From positions 16,924,567 through 16,988,566 of the forward strand of contig JBAIZL010000002.1 of assembly GCA_036971475.1 (NCBI GenBank): a DNA stretch of 64,000 bases, in the 5' to 3' direction. The DNA comes from Prosapia bicincta (taxonomy: Eukaryota; Arthropoda; Insecta; Hemiptera; Cercopidae). Below are positions 37,456 through 49,499 of the stretch, in pieces (the stretch's first letter is position 1; each line of letters begins with the position of its first letter). The notes beneath the pieces were generated by a model. The model was not told where the DNA came from. It did not search any database and saw only the letters and a program-made list of their open reading frames with translations. The translations under genes were made by a program, and so were the position numbers.

Positions 37456-38799
37456 GTTTTTGTTTGTATTACTTGTTTGTAGTTTGTTTTGTGCATTATG
37501 TTGATTTATATAATGTTTGTTAGATAATATTATAAATAAATGTGTAGCGCCTGAAGAGGATTCCGATGTAGCATTGTTTTAAAACTAATAGAGGTTTCGT
37601 AAAGTTCATGGTCTGTAATTGGTTATAATTACCTCTCTAAATAATTTCACAATATACCATCATTCTTACGAGGGTTTATAGCTTAGTCAATAAGTAATTA
37701 TATTTATGGTCTTATAAATATTAAATTAAACTTTTCGATACATTATAATAACTAATCAAAACCTTATTTAATAAAGAAAACTCCTGTTTATTAATGTGTA
37801 ATACATCGACGGTGAAAATTAAAAAAAATAATATATTTTATCCGTAAAGGTAAACGTCGCTGCTTTTTAATTAGAGTTTTTGGCGACTAAATGTTGTCGA
37901 GCGGGAGATACACGTAGCAATAGGAAACGGTAAAGCTTATGTCTTTATAAAGCCTCGAGCGGAGTGTCCGGCTAAATTAAAATCACTAGAAATTATCCTG
38001 AAACTGAATCGTAAAGCGTAAAACTTTCCCTTTGTGATCAGAGCACGTCGCGCACGTAACACGAGTACGGCATTAATTCTCAGAAACCACTGAACTGATT
38101 TCAATAGTAAGATTACTTTGTAGTATCTGTGCTTAACTTGATCGCAGATGGACAGAGATTCGTGCCAAATCTCTTACCTTATTGTGAGACACGTTTTTAA
38201 TAGTTTCATAGCCCTACATGCGTTGTAACTAAAGTGTTTGGTTATTAGATCCAGTAAGGTCGCAATAATCCGGTTAGTCCTTTATTGTCCCTTTAGTCAC
38301 GCTTTTGTTCGTTTATCCTACTTAGTGCAATCGTTTGTTCCAAATTGGACAACTAGTTTCTTTTTTTCGTCATTATCAGGTTCATTTTTTCGTTAAGTAA
38401 TGACAGTCTTGAAATAGCAAAATCATTTCATTTTGTCCGATAAAAATTGTTATAAAATAATAATAAAGTAAATGCAAACGCAAAAACAAAGCCACATTTA
38501 ATAATATAAAATTTAAAAAACTTTATGATTCTACTGTAAAATCAAAATTTAATAATACAAAGTGGCGGTTAATCTATAAGCTACTCAAGAGGTTAACTCA
38601 GAAGATGTAACAGAGATCTCGTTGGCATTGGGATGGTAAAAACCCACTACAGTGATAAACCTTGGAAACCATGAGTTTAAATAAATTTGCAAACAATGTG
38701 AAGAACTATATTCCAATTCTTTGGTGTGTTTTGTATTTTAATAAAGCATAAAGTTTGAAGAATAAAGCATTAAGTCTGAAGAGTAAAACATAATGAATA
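37456..38799. other. Unassigned sequence
   Basis: No gene, RNA or repeat recognised. Short ORFs only. Confidence 0.45.
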
Positions 38800-39480
38800 A
38801 AATCTTCTTCGGGCATTTTTGGAAATTTCTGCTCGCTCTGACGATCCTCTTTGCTGGAAGCACTCTCTTTCGGTCTAAGATTCATAGGTGGAAGTTTTGG
38901 CTCTCTCTTAGTCTCTTTATTAGACGTTCTGAGTCTCTTTATTAAAAAATGTAGCTCATTAACATTTTTTTGCAAGAAGATGTGGCTCATTCTGAGTTCC
39001 TTGCTGGAACCTGTGTCTCGTTCTAGGTTTCCTTGCTGGAAACAATCTGACTCCCTAATCTCTTTGTTTGTAATTCTGACTTAATGTGTGTTTCTTCACT
39101 GAAAGATATTTCTCATTTTAGTGATAACTTTTAAAGCGTCGGCTCTTTCCAAATACAGTATCTTTTTTCAGAGAACTGACTCAATTTGAGGCTCAAGTCT
39201 TTCTTGTGGTCAGTCTCAGCAAGAACTGAGCTTTTTTGCAGGAAACTTTATTTCGTCCTGAGTCTTTTTCTAATACGTTTTGCTTCATCTAAGTCTCTGC
39301 TGGTTGATTATGTTTGTTTTGAATCTCTTTTCTGTTCTAACTTGTCCTAGGTCTCTGCAGAAATCTCTATGACATCCTTAGTTTTTTTAAAGCTTTTTTA
39401 GCTCGTTCTGAGTCTCTTTCTGCAACTGACAAGTTCCAGGTGTCTTCGTAGTGCATCTCAGTACTTATACATCTCAGCTG
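38800..39480. repeat. Degenerate short tandem repeats (CTCTTT/CTGGAA/GAGTCTC)
   Basis: Irregular repeats of about 30-40 bp with motifs TGAGTCTCTTT, TTGCTGGAA and GCTCGTTCTGAG. The short ORFs on both strands (for example 38706-38990) follow the repeat and are not convincing genes. Confidence 0.6.
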
Positions 39481-39561
39481 ACTCTAATACACATTGCTTT
39501 CGTTTTTTGGTCAAGGACAAACTGGCAAGTCCGCTACCAAGCTTCACTCTACGCTTCTTAA

Positions 39562-39935
39562 TTATGGTCATTACGATTGTTAAGGTGTACGTGTTACGTG
39601 GATACCTTTCCTCCTAGAATAACGCACTTTATTAGCATGTTTATTTTCTTGCTTATGGTCATTACGATTGTTATGGTGTACGTGTTACGTGGATACCTTT
39701 CTTCCTAGAATAACGCACTTTATTAGCATGTTTATTTTCTTGCTTATGGTCATTACGATTGTTATGGTGTACGTGTTACGTGGATACCTTTCCTCCTAGA
39801 ATAACGCACTTTATTAGCATGTTTATTTTCTTGCTTATGGTCATTACGATTGTTATGGTGTACGTGTTACGTGGATACCTTTCCTCCTAGAATAACGCAC
39901 TTTAATAGCATGTTTATTTTCTTGCTTATGGTTAT
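39562..39935. repeat. 91-bp tandem repeat, about four copies
   Basis: TTATGGTCATTACGATTGTT recurs at 39562, 39653, 39744 and 39835, followed each time by GTACGTGTTACGTGGATACC, TAGAATAACGCACTTTA and TAGCATGTTTATTTTCTTG. The copies are almost identical, so the amplification is recent. Confidence 0.97.
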
Positions 39936-41500
39936 TATAATAATAACATATTATTAGTATACTGGCGTTACATTTTTGGATCCTGATTTACTCCACATAT
40001 CACGCCCAAGTTCCAGTACTCATATTTTTGAAACAAGGTGTGTATAAAATTGTTTCCACGTGCACTTTATTTGACAATTCTTCCAACGTCACGGTCGATG
40101 AGCCGGGACACAACCCGTAAAACTGCGTTCGCGAGATCATTTTAAAAACGTTCCACCGTGACCCGAATTTATCTATTTCATTAACGGCAATTCATCACTC
40201 GAACTCAACCCCGTTGCCAAATCTACCGCCCAGCATGCCGCGCTGTGAACAGGTCGTAGCTAACATATATTCTGTGTAAATCCCTTTTTGTGTTTCCACC
40301 CCTACGTCCCTTAGCCGCGCTGATTGCATTTAAATTCAGACTTAGAGCTTTGTCCAGGGGTAAACAGGTTAGCCAACATTGGGGAGAATGTAGACGTAGC
40401 AAATGTTTGTTTTAGTAGAACTCTGGCGACCCGGTTCAATTTGGAGTTCGAGCTTTAGATATTTTTATAACATAAAAGATAAGAAAATCTACAAAAACCA
40501 AGACTAAAGTGTAGACATTTTTAACTCAATGGCGTCATGCTTCCACTTTTTATTTTATCCAAATCCTAGACATTTATAAATATTTTCGTGTGAATGGATA
40601 ACCTTTACTATCCAATAACTTGCTAAGTATTAACATTTATTTAGAAATATATTAACAAATATTCGCTGTCATATACTTTCTACCCGAAGCAGGTACACAG
40701 GGTTATTAAGAATATTTTAAAATAGGTTTATTGCTGGTAAGAAACCCTCTCCAAGTGCCACAATTTCACCCAAATGCTCCCAGTACCGGATGAACATTAT
40801 ATCCTTCCTTACTTCTCCCTTTATTCACACATCCCGAGTAATATCTGTCCCACAGGAATTCAACGGGTAAATCCCGCTCTATGAACCAACTGTTGTACGA
40901 AAAATGCGTACAGCTAAATATGCGTAATGGAGGAAACAATAGCAATTGACGAGGGTAAGTGGTAAATTTAATAAGCGAAGAGAGCATACAAACCAGACTT
41001 CAGTTGTTTCCCCCAGGTCATCTACCACTAAACTATTTGATAATAACTTACAAGGTTTTGGATTTTCCCGTCAAAATGGGTCAAAATAGGGTTTTCTATT
41101 TGCCAGTGATCACTTGCATTAAACTGTCTTGGTGATAAGATCGATTTTATTCATTTCAGTGTGTTTTTGTTTAGTGTATGTGGAGGTGACTTCTACTACT
41201 AAGGGAAACAGATGGTACATTATGGTCCTCTGGAATTGGCAATAATATGATGTAGTTATGGCATTAACACGGACAGAGATGCTATCTAATGTAGCCCTTT
41301 TATCTCTTAATGTGATAAAGAGTTGTGTATCCACAAGAGTTGTGTACCTCCTAGTATGTACAAGGTTAAGGAATGGTTTATTCGAGTTTATTGGACTAAG
41401 GAAAGGCCTAATGATGGACTCTGGTAATTATTTTATTAGTGTTTCGTTAAGTAATTACGTACGTGGATAGAAGTGCTTACTTGAAGTAGATCTATTCAAA
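39936..41500. other. Unassigned sequence
   Basis: No supported gene. ORFs at 40766-40987, 41119-41334 and 41258-41470 are short, partly antisense to each other and without family features. Confidence 0.45.
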
Positions 41501-41508
41501 GTCTAGAT

Positions 41509-41624
41509 CAAGGATTCGCAAACGTTTTGAGTCTAGGCCCCCTCATCTTGAGATGAAATCCTCCCACGCCCCTTTAACTTAACACTTTAAACTAATAGTA
41601 TGGGCGTTGAGAAAGAATCAAATA

Positions 41625-41668
<44 letters not shown>

Positions 41669-41950
41669 TAAAAATAATTTATATATTCACAAGAAACATG
41701 ATATAACATTTCAAGTTTTAATTTCCAAGGTAAATTTAAACTAATAAGAGAAAAATCTGTTAGTGAGATGCTTGAGGTTGCATTTTTTACACTAGCATGC
41801 CTACTTGAGGCATTAGCAACATCAATTTTGTTCCTATAAATTTAAATATATTGCATTAATCTTATTACTTTTCAACTGGCTTCGTGTCTCTGCCCTGACT
41901 TGCCTTCACGCCCCACAAGAAAGGCGCGCCCCCCAGTTTGGGAACCAATG
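41509..41950. mobile_element. hAT MITE with 8-bp target-site duplication
   Basis: Left terminus CAAGGATTCGCAAAC, and right terminus (complement) CATTGGTTCCCAAAC, matching at 11 of 15 positions. GC-rich subterminal blocks (GGCCCCCTC and GGCGCGCCCCCCAG) face each other. The flanks GTCTAGAT (41501-41508) and GTCTAGGT (41951-41958) are an 8-bp duplication with one mismatch, the length hAT transposases make. It is 442 bp, non-coding, and contains (TA)n at 41627-41662. Confidence 0.88.
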
Positions 41951-43854
41951 GTCTAGGTGAATCGAAGTATCTACCCGTTACCCGTAGATTTATTTAAAGA
42001 CAATCGTTTTAAAACTTATCAAACGCATCAACCGATATAATTAGGCTGGGGTTATGATCTCTCTTCAAACGGTTGCAGTGTAAATATCTCGTCACAATAT
42101 TCTTTAAATGTTTAAATAAAACCTGCCCTCTACCGTGCAATATTAAAAACAAATTACTCCCGTCCAGGTAACTTCATTTTGTCCAAAACCTTTATTTTCC
42201 AGCGCTCCTCGTGAGTTAATTTAGAACTAATTAAACTTGCGTAAAGAGAATTCTTGACTAAATTAAGTCCTGCAGGAACGGTTAGATTATCCTGGAGGGT
42301 TACGTTGTTATTCTTCATTGCAACAGCAATATGCTTCTTTCAACAAGACTGCTTGTTTTTAAATATAAGAAAACAAGAAAATAATGCTTGTTTTCGTCGT
42401 GGCTGAAAAAGCGTATTTGTTAAGGATAAACAAAACTCCCTTTAATTTTTGCTGCGAATAAAAATGTTAGATTAAACACAATATTATATAATCGACATCT
42501 CTCTACGACTCCTGTTCAGAAAATGAAACACTGACAACTTGAGCTATGAGTCTCCCCTTAACTTGCAAATCCTACCTACAAATCCTGTCCACTATATTCA
42601 TTTCACCTACGAGAGTTTTTCAAATATTTGAATCACACGATTGACTTCATATATTATAAATATGGTGAGCATGAGTTCCGAAAAGAGCAAGACAGTCCCA
42701 TAAAATAATTATAGTTGAGTCCCATAAAAAAATATATTCGTCCCGAGTTTCAAACTCAGATATCATCAGCGCACGGTTAGCAATACGCCAATGAAGTGAA
42801 TTGTGATTTATTTACTCTTCGTAAAATTTAAAATTTAAATGAATAAACAATTAAAAACAGATATTGTTAACTCTTAGAAATTTTGTTGAGAAACAGAAAT
42901 AAACTATTTTAAGTATAATATTCGTTATAAATTCTTACATACTTCTAAATAAAAATGTACATTCTGTACATACAAAGTAGGTTTTCGACTAAAACAAATA
43001 TTGTCACCATAGCTGTAATAAACAATATGATTAAGTCGAATGGCCAAAATTTGCTATAAAGGAACATACGTTTTAACACATCAATTCTGTTGCCAAGTTT
43101 TCTCTCAAGGAAATCATGTTCCTAAATTCATATTTTATATATAAAATAAATATTCCTTTGGAATATAAAAACATCCCCTTCTGTTGGGGAAGTATATAAT
43201 GGCTACAACTACAAAGAGGACCCGGCGTCCTTAGCAATACATCAATCAAACAACAAAATACCCCTTACACTTACATATTTCTTTCTGCGCCGCAAATTTC
43301 ATACTCCATTCTTTTGATCTCCCCTTTCAGTTATCCACTTCGTCTCTCTGTGATTTTTTGTCCAAAAGGGTAAAGAACTCAGTGTTTTTTACTCATCTTT
43401 ATTTTCCCTCCAGTTTTAACTTTGAGGTAATAAGATAGTCACTCTCGTCTGTTAGACTGTTGTTATTTCTGCATTCTTCTCCGGGTATCCTTTGTTGGCA
43501 TTCTTACGTAAATGCGCCTATACACTGGGATTTACTTGAAGCACATGACTAGCCTAAACAAGTTCCGTTTACTCTGACTAGATTCTTTGACTTTCCACAC
43601 TACGTTTATTGGTTTGTCTTAAAAAAGTTTTTTTTTCTGCTCAATAGCTTCATTGTTTCTACATCAAAGAAATTAGAAACTTTATATTAATAATTTCATC
43701 AACTTAATAATAAATTCCTCAGAAGCGTTTCAAAACCAAAGTCATCATCTGTGAGTAAAGATAATGTAAGATTAAAACTATAACTAACTATTTGTAATAA
43801 CAGTTATAGTTTAGATCAACCCTCAAAGTCTGTTTATGCGGCCCGCGGGAAAAC

Positions 43855-43856
<2 letters not shown>
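41951..43856. other. Unassigned sequence with one tRNA-like relic
   Basis: Nothing supported apart from the tRNA-like piece at 42739-42795. Confidence 0.45.
42739..42795 (-). mobile_element. tRNA-derived SINE relic or tRNA pseudogene
   Basis: The minus strand reads TTGGCGTATTGCTAAC (A-box-like), GTGCGCTGATGATAT, then a perfect T arm: stem CTGAG/CTCGG around the 7-nt loop TTTGAAA. The acceptor and anticodon stems do not pair well. A T-rich stretch with two copies of TATGGGACT follows. The CTGATGA here is part of the anticodon region, not a hammerhead. Confidence 0.5.

Positions 43857-43906
<50 letters not shown>
43857..43906. repeat. (TA)n microsatellite
   Basis: About 50 bp of TA dinucleotide. 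Confidence 0.95.
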
Positions 43907-43908
<2 letters not shown>

Positions 43909-44769
43909 TACGAATAAATCAAAAAGTAAATATTTGTTAGACATATTTTAAGTTTGCGTAACCAGAATGCTGCAAGGTTCAGACTTACAGTAGAGTCACT
44001 CTTGCGGTACAAGTGGATGTGATCACATGACTGACACACTTGTCATTGAGCGGCATGGGAGGATAATGTCTGAAGTTAAAGCGGTATAGCGTGTGATGAT
44101 GTTTATACGTTTTATTATTTTTGACTGAACGCCACGTCGTGCACCGGACAGTATCATTTTTGTCATGGAAGGATTCACGTTCGTGAGTTGTTACAACTCT
44201 TATTTAAACCATTTGAAAATAACAAAAATTGTCTTGAACCACATTTTTTGTCAGCTGGTAAAATAGTATTCAGATAGTTGTAAAATTAGCTTTAACTGTA
44301 TTGTTTGGCAAGTGCCTATGTTGAAAGGTAACTTGCGAGTCTCCAAGTATTAGGTAAATAAATTTCCCCCCATATTTATAAGAGGGTTGTGCAACCATGT
44401 TTTAGATGCCAAGTTAGTTATACTCACATAATGATGATGACTTTATCATTGTTGATAGTATTAAACTTTTATGGAAACCAGTGATTGATAAACGGCACAT
44501 GATGAATTTCTTAAGTATAGCTGTATGTCCTAAATAGCTATTTGAATCTGTTTAGTGACTATAATAGCTAGGGTGTTTATAGCCTATACGATCACCAATT
44601 TCCCCAAAAAGGAGTTACATTTTTCTAGCTGAAGGCGTGTTTACAAAAGAAAATGATATGCTCAAGACACCTATTACAGATAATTTCATTAAAACCATAT
44701 AGCATTTAGAGAGTGTATTTCTGGATCAGAAAAGGGTGTTTTACATTAAACTTTACATAATCACTGCCC
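43907..44769. other. Unassigned sequence
   Basis: No gene, RNA or repeat recognised. Confidence 0.45.
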
Positions 44770-45216
44770 CTTTTTATATTCCTTCTATTAGTTCAAATTC
44801 TTGTTCAAAGTTTCAATCGTTAATGTAATTCTTTTTATTCATCCGTTCAAGTTCAAACACATGTTTTTTTTAACTTGTAGGGGATGAAACTTGATGCTAA
44901 TACAGTTTTTCAAATATTAATTCATTAAATAAACTTAATAATGATATAATTTTAGTTACGTATGAGAGAAAAACGTTACACAAAAGGGACAAGGTATGCA
45001 TACAGTTATTTAGTCCCACTTGGCTTAAATTAAGTGATAACATATGCTTTTATAATACAGTTGATTTTATGTTATAGATTATGTCGTAGAACAGTTGTTT
45101 TAACGCATAGGTTATTTTACTTTATTTATCATAATTATATTTATTTAATATAAAGTTATTAAAATAAACATTTCTCGTTGGTCTAAGTAGAAATTTACTT
45201 TAAAAACATTTTGTTT
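44770..45216 (-). mobile_element. MITE family A, copy 6 (full length)
   Basis: Reverse orientation: TATTCCTTCTATTAGTTCAA, TTTTTATTCATCCGTTCAAG, ACTTGATGCTAATACAG, AAAAGGGACAAGGTATGCAT and TAGAACAGTTGTTTTAAC, ending CTAAGTAGAAATTTACTTT. Length is about 447 bp. Confidence 0.82.
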
Positions 45217-45589
45217 ATATTACTTGTTTATAAGGGTACGTAAGATTAGTTGTATTGGTCTAAAATATGTGGAAAATGCGTTACTGGTAGAAAATTAATT
45301 TCATCTTCCAACAAAAGCATAGATTGAAGTTTTTAAAAAAGATCCTTGAGGAAAGCCTAACTCTTTGTTTTTGTTCAAGAATTTTTAATTTTTAAAGATA
45401 AGAATGCATATTTTAGTATAAAACTTAACAAACTTTTGAACAATATTAATTACATAGGTGTATTAATTACAAGCATTTATAGAAGAAACCATTAGCATGT
45501 TTAGGACAAATGTTAGAAAACCATTAGAAGAAATGTCTTTAGCATGCATAATTTTTCCTTATTCTCTTCTCTCCACTATTAATATATAA
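45217..45589. other. Unassigned sequence
   Basis: Nothing recognised. Confidence 0.45.
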
Positions 45590-46110
45590 AAATGACCAAA
45601 TACTTACTCACTTCCAACTAAAAACGTTTATAGCGACGATTACAATAAACATTAGCATAGAATTTTGTGTCAGTAAAATTTCCGTCGGTTTAAATAGCGT
45701 CAGTAAATATTCCTTGAGGTTACGATATAAGTCAACTCGAAGTCAATTTAATGATAACATTATATCAGATTTATTACATCAGTTGATATTGTATTACACG
45801 TTATGTTGAAAACAACTGTTTTAACACTTAGGTTATGTTACATTAGTTATTGAAAATTGTAAAGGAAAAACGTTATTAATAAATATTTTTGATCAGTTAA
45901 TAAATATTTTAATTATTTTTAAATTTTGATATATCTCAATACAAATATCTCAATATAACAACAATAAGCTATGCATTTTTAATCCAATTTTTGATATGAA
46001 AACATTCTTATGCCCGTATGGAAACAAATGTTTCTCATTACGCAAATTTAACAGTTTTTCTCAATACAGATTGTCTGTAGATGTAGCTATAAAAGTTCTC
46101 ACTACTGTCT
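45590..46110 (+). repeat. Dispersed repeat family B, copy 1
   Basis: Shares with 61310-62210 the blocks TTTCCGTC, AATAGCGTCAGTA, TTGAAAACAACTGTTTTA-like, TAGGTTATGTTACATTA, TTTTTAATCCAATTTTT, TTTTTCTCAATACA and GTGGCTATAAGAGTTTTCAC-like, in the same order and orientation. Its middle (about 45745-45860) resembles MITE family A, so B may be a longer relative or a composite. Confidence 0.75.
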
Positions 46111-46798
46111 GCACTCACAATGCACACAATGAAGAAATTATTTTATCTCTTATAATATATTTGATGAATTTGAGATAGCTGAACTTCTTTCACACCCTTA
46201 AGATCCGATTTCGTCAAGGCAGAGAGGAAGCCGTGTATCCAATTCAATGACAGCTTTATTTCTTTTCTTTAAACATAAAAAAATTCCTCTAATAACTTAG
46301 TTTCACAAACCTCTCCCAGTTTAATTCCCAGTAAAATATCATCCCCTTACTCCGTTAACAAATCCCCCTTGATGCTGTAAATCCTTCGTAGACAGGAACA
46401 AAACAAAATCCTCCCCCTACCCTACCCTACACCAGCCTTTATTCCTGTCTTATAACTTTACTTACTTCGTTTCCTTTAATTCTTTCTAAAGGAAGTAAAT
46501 TTTTACGGAGCAGTTAGGCAAGATATTTTATAGGACGAGGGTTCATCTCTCGTTGTAGGAAACCTTATCCAGCAACAGAAATAAAACTTGAATAAATCTT
46601 TAAAAATTTGGTTATTCTCAAGAAATTAATTTAAATAATAATTTTTTTGTCACACACAAAAAGAATAATTATTTTTACCATTTTCTTAGACATATGGTTT
46701 TATTTGATTACGGTATATAATTATTCCAGTCACAACGAAAACGAATCATTGTACATCTGAACGTCGGTTCTCCAAAAATAACAAGTAAAATTCTTGCT

Positions 46799-46799
<1 letters not shown>
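46111..46799. other. Unassigned sequence
   Basis: Nothing recognised. Confidence 0.45.
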
Positions 46800-46831
<32 letters not shown>

Positions 46832-46880
46832 AACACACAACACACACACGCACGCCCGCACACACATACACACACACCTG
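46800..46880. repeat. (CA)n microsatellite
   Basis: About 80 bp of imperfect CA repeat with CAAA, CGCA and CATA interruptions. Confidence 0.95.
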
Positions 46881-47639
46881 AGGTTACTGACTCACTCTGT
46901 CTTTTTACTTTTCACATTGTATCCTCACAGTTTGGACTCAGTCATGGTACATTTTTCTTCTCATAAACCATCGTATTTCCGAACGTACAGCAAATAATTA
47001 CTAAATGCTAGTTGCCATTGCGCTTAGACGCATAAGACTGTTCACAAGTAACATCAGCTGGGCTTGACGTTTTGCCTAAGCGTACCCACCTCGAGAACAC
47101 TAAGAGGGTATAAAGTTGGACCATTGTGGCAGAAGTGCCGTAAAACGACAGTTACTCTGCAGTTGCCGGCGCAAACTTTCTTCGATAAAGTTTCCCAGGG
47201 CGCTTTTGCCGCCAACTTCACCCTTTGTTGTACTTTTTGCTAATTCCATTATGGAGATTTTAACGGCTGCAATCACACGTTTTGACTTTGTTCCGAATCG
47301 TGAGGATAAGTCAAATTATTGAATTAATAATGTCTCAAAGTATGTTATTCAGTAAGACCAAAATGATAATACAGTTATGGAGTCCTTGACTGGAACAACA
47401 CCAGTGCTGTTAATACTATACTCTTATGCGTTATTATGTTTCGAGTGTTGGATGAAATAATGAAAATGAAATATCTACTTCGTAGTTGCAATTGTAGTGG
47501 TACTGTTGAGTGATACCATTGTGTTATAGCGACGGTCAGGGTGTGTTTTAGCTGTTGACAGTGTACGGAGCTCTTGAGGATGCCATGTGTAAAATTTATG
47601 AAAAGCTTCGAGGCTATTGCTTTACATATATTTTTTTTA
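46881..47639. other. Unassigned, GC-richer around 47000-47300
   Basis: A 68-codon plus-strand ORF (47116-47322) has no recognised family. The local base composition is nearer to unique sequence than to the flanking repeats, so an unrecognised exon or conserved element cannot be excluded. Confidence 0.35.
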
Positions 47640-47712
47640 AGGAATATATATATATATATATATATAGCTGGATTTATATTATCTACCGTTTTGGTCCGAT
47701 TTCTAAACTTGA

Positions 47713-47769
<57 letters not shown>

Positions 47770-47815
47770 GGTTTTATATCGTCTACCGTTGTTGTCCGAT
47801 TTCTAAACCTTGTCT
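47640..47815. repeat. Two (TA)n arrays with a duplicated flank
   Basis: (TA)n at 47643-47665 and 47708-47766 are each followed by a near-identical stretch with TTTATAT, TCTACCGTT, TTGTCCGATTTCTAAA-like. This indicates tandem duplication of a (TA)n plus about 45 bp unit. Confidence 0.85.
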
Positions 47816-48746
47816 CTCTGCTCTCCTATGGTAGCGGTGTTTAACCGATAAGTTCGTTTTACCTATGGATTTATTGATGGTTTCTCCCGTCTGGTTCTTC
47901 CTTTTCTTCTTCTCTCTGGGGGTGACCATTCCAAAGCAACTCTCGATAATCATCCCTCCTACATCATTTTACCATGTCATCTGTCTGAAACATATAGTCT
48001 ATCTCCTCTAAATCTCCTCTACGACTGTCTTCTTCTTCTATATCATGTCTAGAGATTTGACATGATCTCCTAAAATCGTCCATTTCTACTGGCTCTTGTT
48101 TTCTTGAGGCAATATTATATTTAAATATTATATATAGTTTGTGTTAATATTTTCGTTCAATAATGGATATACTATAGTTATGTAAAATTATTTATTTGAC
48201 GTAGAACCTAAAATAAAGTCATAAACCAAAACTGAAAGTAGAAAGCGTATTTCTATATTTGAAAATAATTTATAATCACGTTTTTTACTGTACCTTGAAA
48301 ATGTTTCCCTTCCATTGAGTAAACTCATGGCCTATGCTACATCTGCGGCACTAAGTAAATATAAAACCTAAATCTGTGCGCAAGCGGGTAATTCAGAGCA
48401 AACAATGCCTTACGCCAGTATTTGATTAAAGCTAATGCTCTGTGAGGCGTGATTTCACGGTATATTTGACACGCTAAGGAAAGATTACGGAAATTCTTTA
48501 AAATATTATTTTTTCCGCAAATCAAACAACGAGCGTTTAGCCTCTGACGAGCAAATCAGCGAGATGACGAAACATCGTTGCGCACGCTGTATATAGCACT
48601 GCCTGATTTATTTCGTTGGAAATTACTCGCGTAAAACGAAGACGAACTGTCTTACAGTCTAGGAAGCACTTTTTTATTTGAGAAATTAAACAGATTTACC
48701 TTCATAAAATATACACAATATCAAGAGCACAGTGGTACAATATATT
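47816..48746. other. Unassigned sequence
   Basis: Nothing recognised. A 62-codon minus ORF at 48337-48525 has no family features. Confidence 0.45.
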
Positions 48747-48825
48747 ACAATAAAAATATTGAAAAGAACCCCAATACCACAAAAATAATCAAAAATAACA
48801 AATAAAACAAGTTACTTAAGATTAA

Positions 48826-48867
48826 ACCCTTATATACATTTCGATGACCATGTCATCATCAGAGGGT
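48826..48867 (-). ncRNA. Hammerhead-like motif, left arm (minus strand)
   Basis: Minus strand: ACCCT, CTGATGA (48862-48856), TGAC/GTCA stem, then TC, GAAA (48842-48839), a two-pair helix III around GTAT, A at the cleavage position, and AGGGT. One GAT fewer than the right arm leaves helix II in a poorer register. Confidence 0.45.
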
Positions 48868-48965
48868 CTTGTTACAAAACACAATCTAGCACACAAGAAG
48901 TTACAAACTAGAATGATCATTCTAGTTTGTAACTTCTTGTGTGCTAGATTGTGTTTTGTAACAAG

Positions 48966-49010
48966 ACCCTCTGATGATGATGACATGGTCATCGAAATGT
49001 ACATAAGGGT
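48966..49010 (+). ncRNA. Hammerhead-like motif, right arm (plus strand)
   Basis: Type I layout. Helix I pairs ACCCT (48966-48970) with AGGGT (49006-49010), five perfect pairs. Core CTGATGA is at 48971-48977. Helix II pairs GATGAC (48979-48984) with GTCATC (48988-48993) around ATG, six perfect pairs. GAAA is at 48994-48997. Helix III is A-U and U-A around GTAC, and the cleavage-site nucleotide would be A 49005. An unpaired U (48978) between the core and helix II is the only departure from the consensus. All listed bases are read directly; catalysis is not shown. Confidence 0.62.
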
Positions 49011-49089
49011 TTAATCTTAAGTAACTTGTTTTATTTGTTATTTTTGATTATTTTTGTGGTATTGGGGTTATTTTCAATATTTTTATTGT

Positions 49090-49499
49090 TTCATAAAATA
49101 TGTTGATAAAGACACACTTACGAAATGCCCTGAATAACCAGACCAGAGAATCTGTCTTTACCTTTGTGGTCGTTTGCCTTTCGAATACTTTGTGACATTT
49201 TTCTATATTTTGTATGAGTATTCATTTAATATATAATCGAGAAAAGCATGTAGACTATTGGACAAATCATAAGAAAGTTCCGATAATTTTCCAATGGTGT
49301 AAAAGTAGTTGGCTTTTTAAAAAGGTTATCAAAAACAAAAAGAAATAAATTCCGTATATATTGTTAATTATAGCTTAACAAATGAGTACAATTCACCGAA
49401 ATATAAATATCATAAAATCAAATTTAAAATCACTAGCTTTTCAAACAGACTCAGACCAGTTTCGACGACAGGTTTAATTATTCAAATTTTAGTTGGGAC
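49090..49499. other. Unassigned sequence
   Basis: Nothing recognised before the satellite begins. Confidence 0.45.

Larger units (their letters stand above)
48747..49089. mobile_element. 343-bp near-perfect palindrome carrying two inverted hammerhead-like motifs
   Basis: The centre is AATGATCATT (48912-48921). Arms of about 170 bp mirror each other almost perfectly, from CAATAAAAATATTGAAAA and ACCCCAATACCACAAAAATA inward to GTGCTAGATTGTG and AACTTCTTGTG. Small differences include a GAT triplet present only in the right arm. The outer half of each arm resembles the foldback at 24 kb (GTGG-TTTGGAGTATTT-like end, AAGGGT-TAA), suggesting one element type. I infer derivation from Penelope-like terminal repeats in head-to-head arrangement. 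Confidence 0.88.

Noticed and set aside
42757..42770. CTGATGA on the minus strand as a hammerhead core
   Set aside because: It is followed by a perfect tRNA T arm and no GAAA in the right place. A tRNA-derived relic explains it better.
47116..47322. 68-codon ORF as the missing dpr first exon
   Set aside because: It is on the opposite strand and lacks a signal peptide followed by a phase-1 donor.
48822..49004. 60-codon minus-strand ORF
   Set aside because: It spans the palindrome at 48747-49089 and reads the same arm twice; no protein family.
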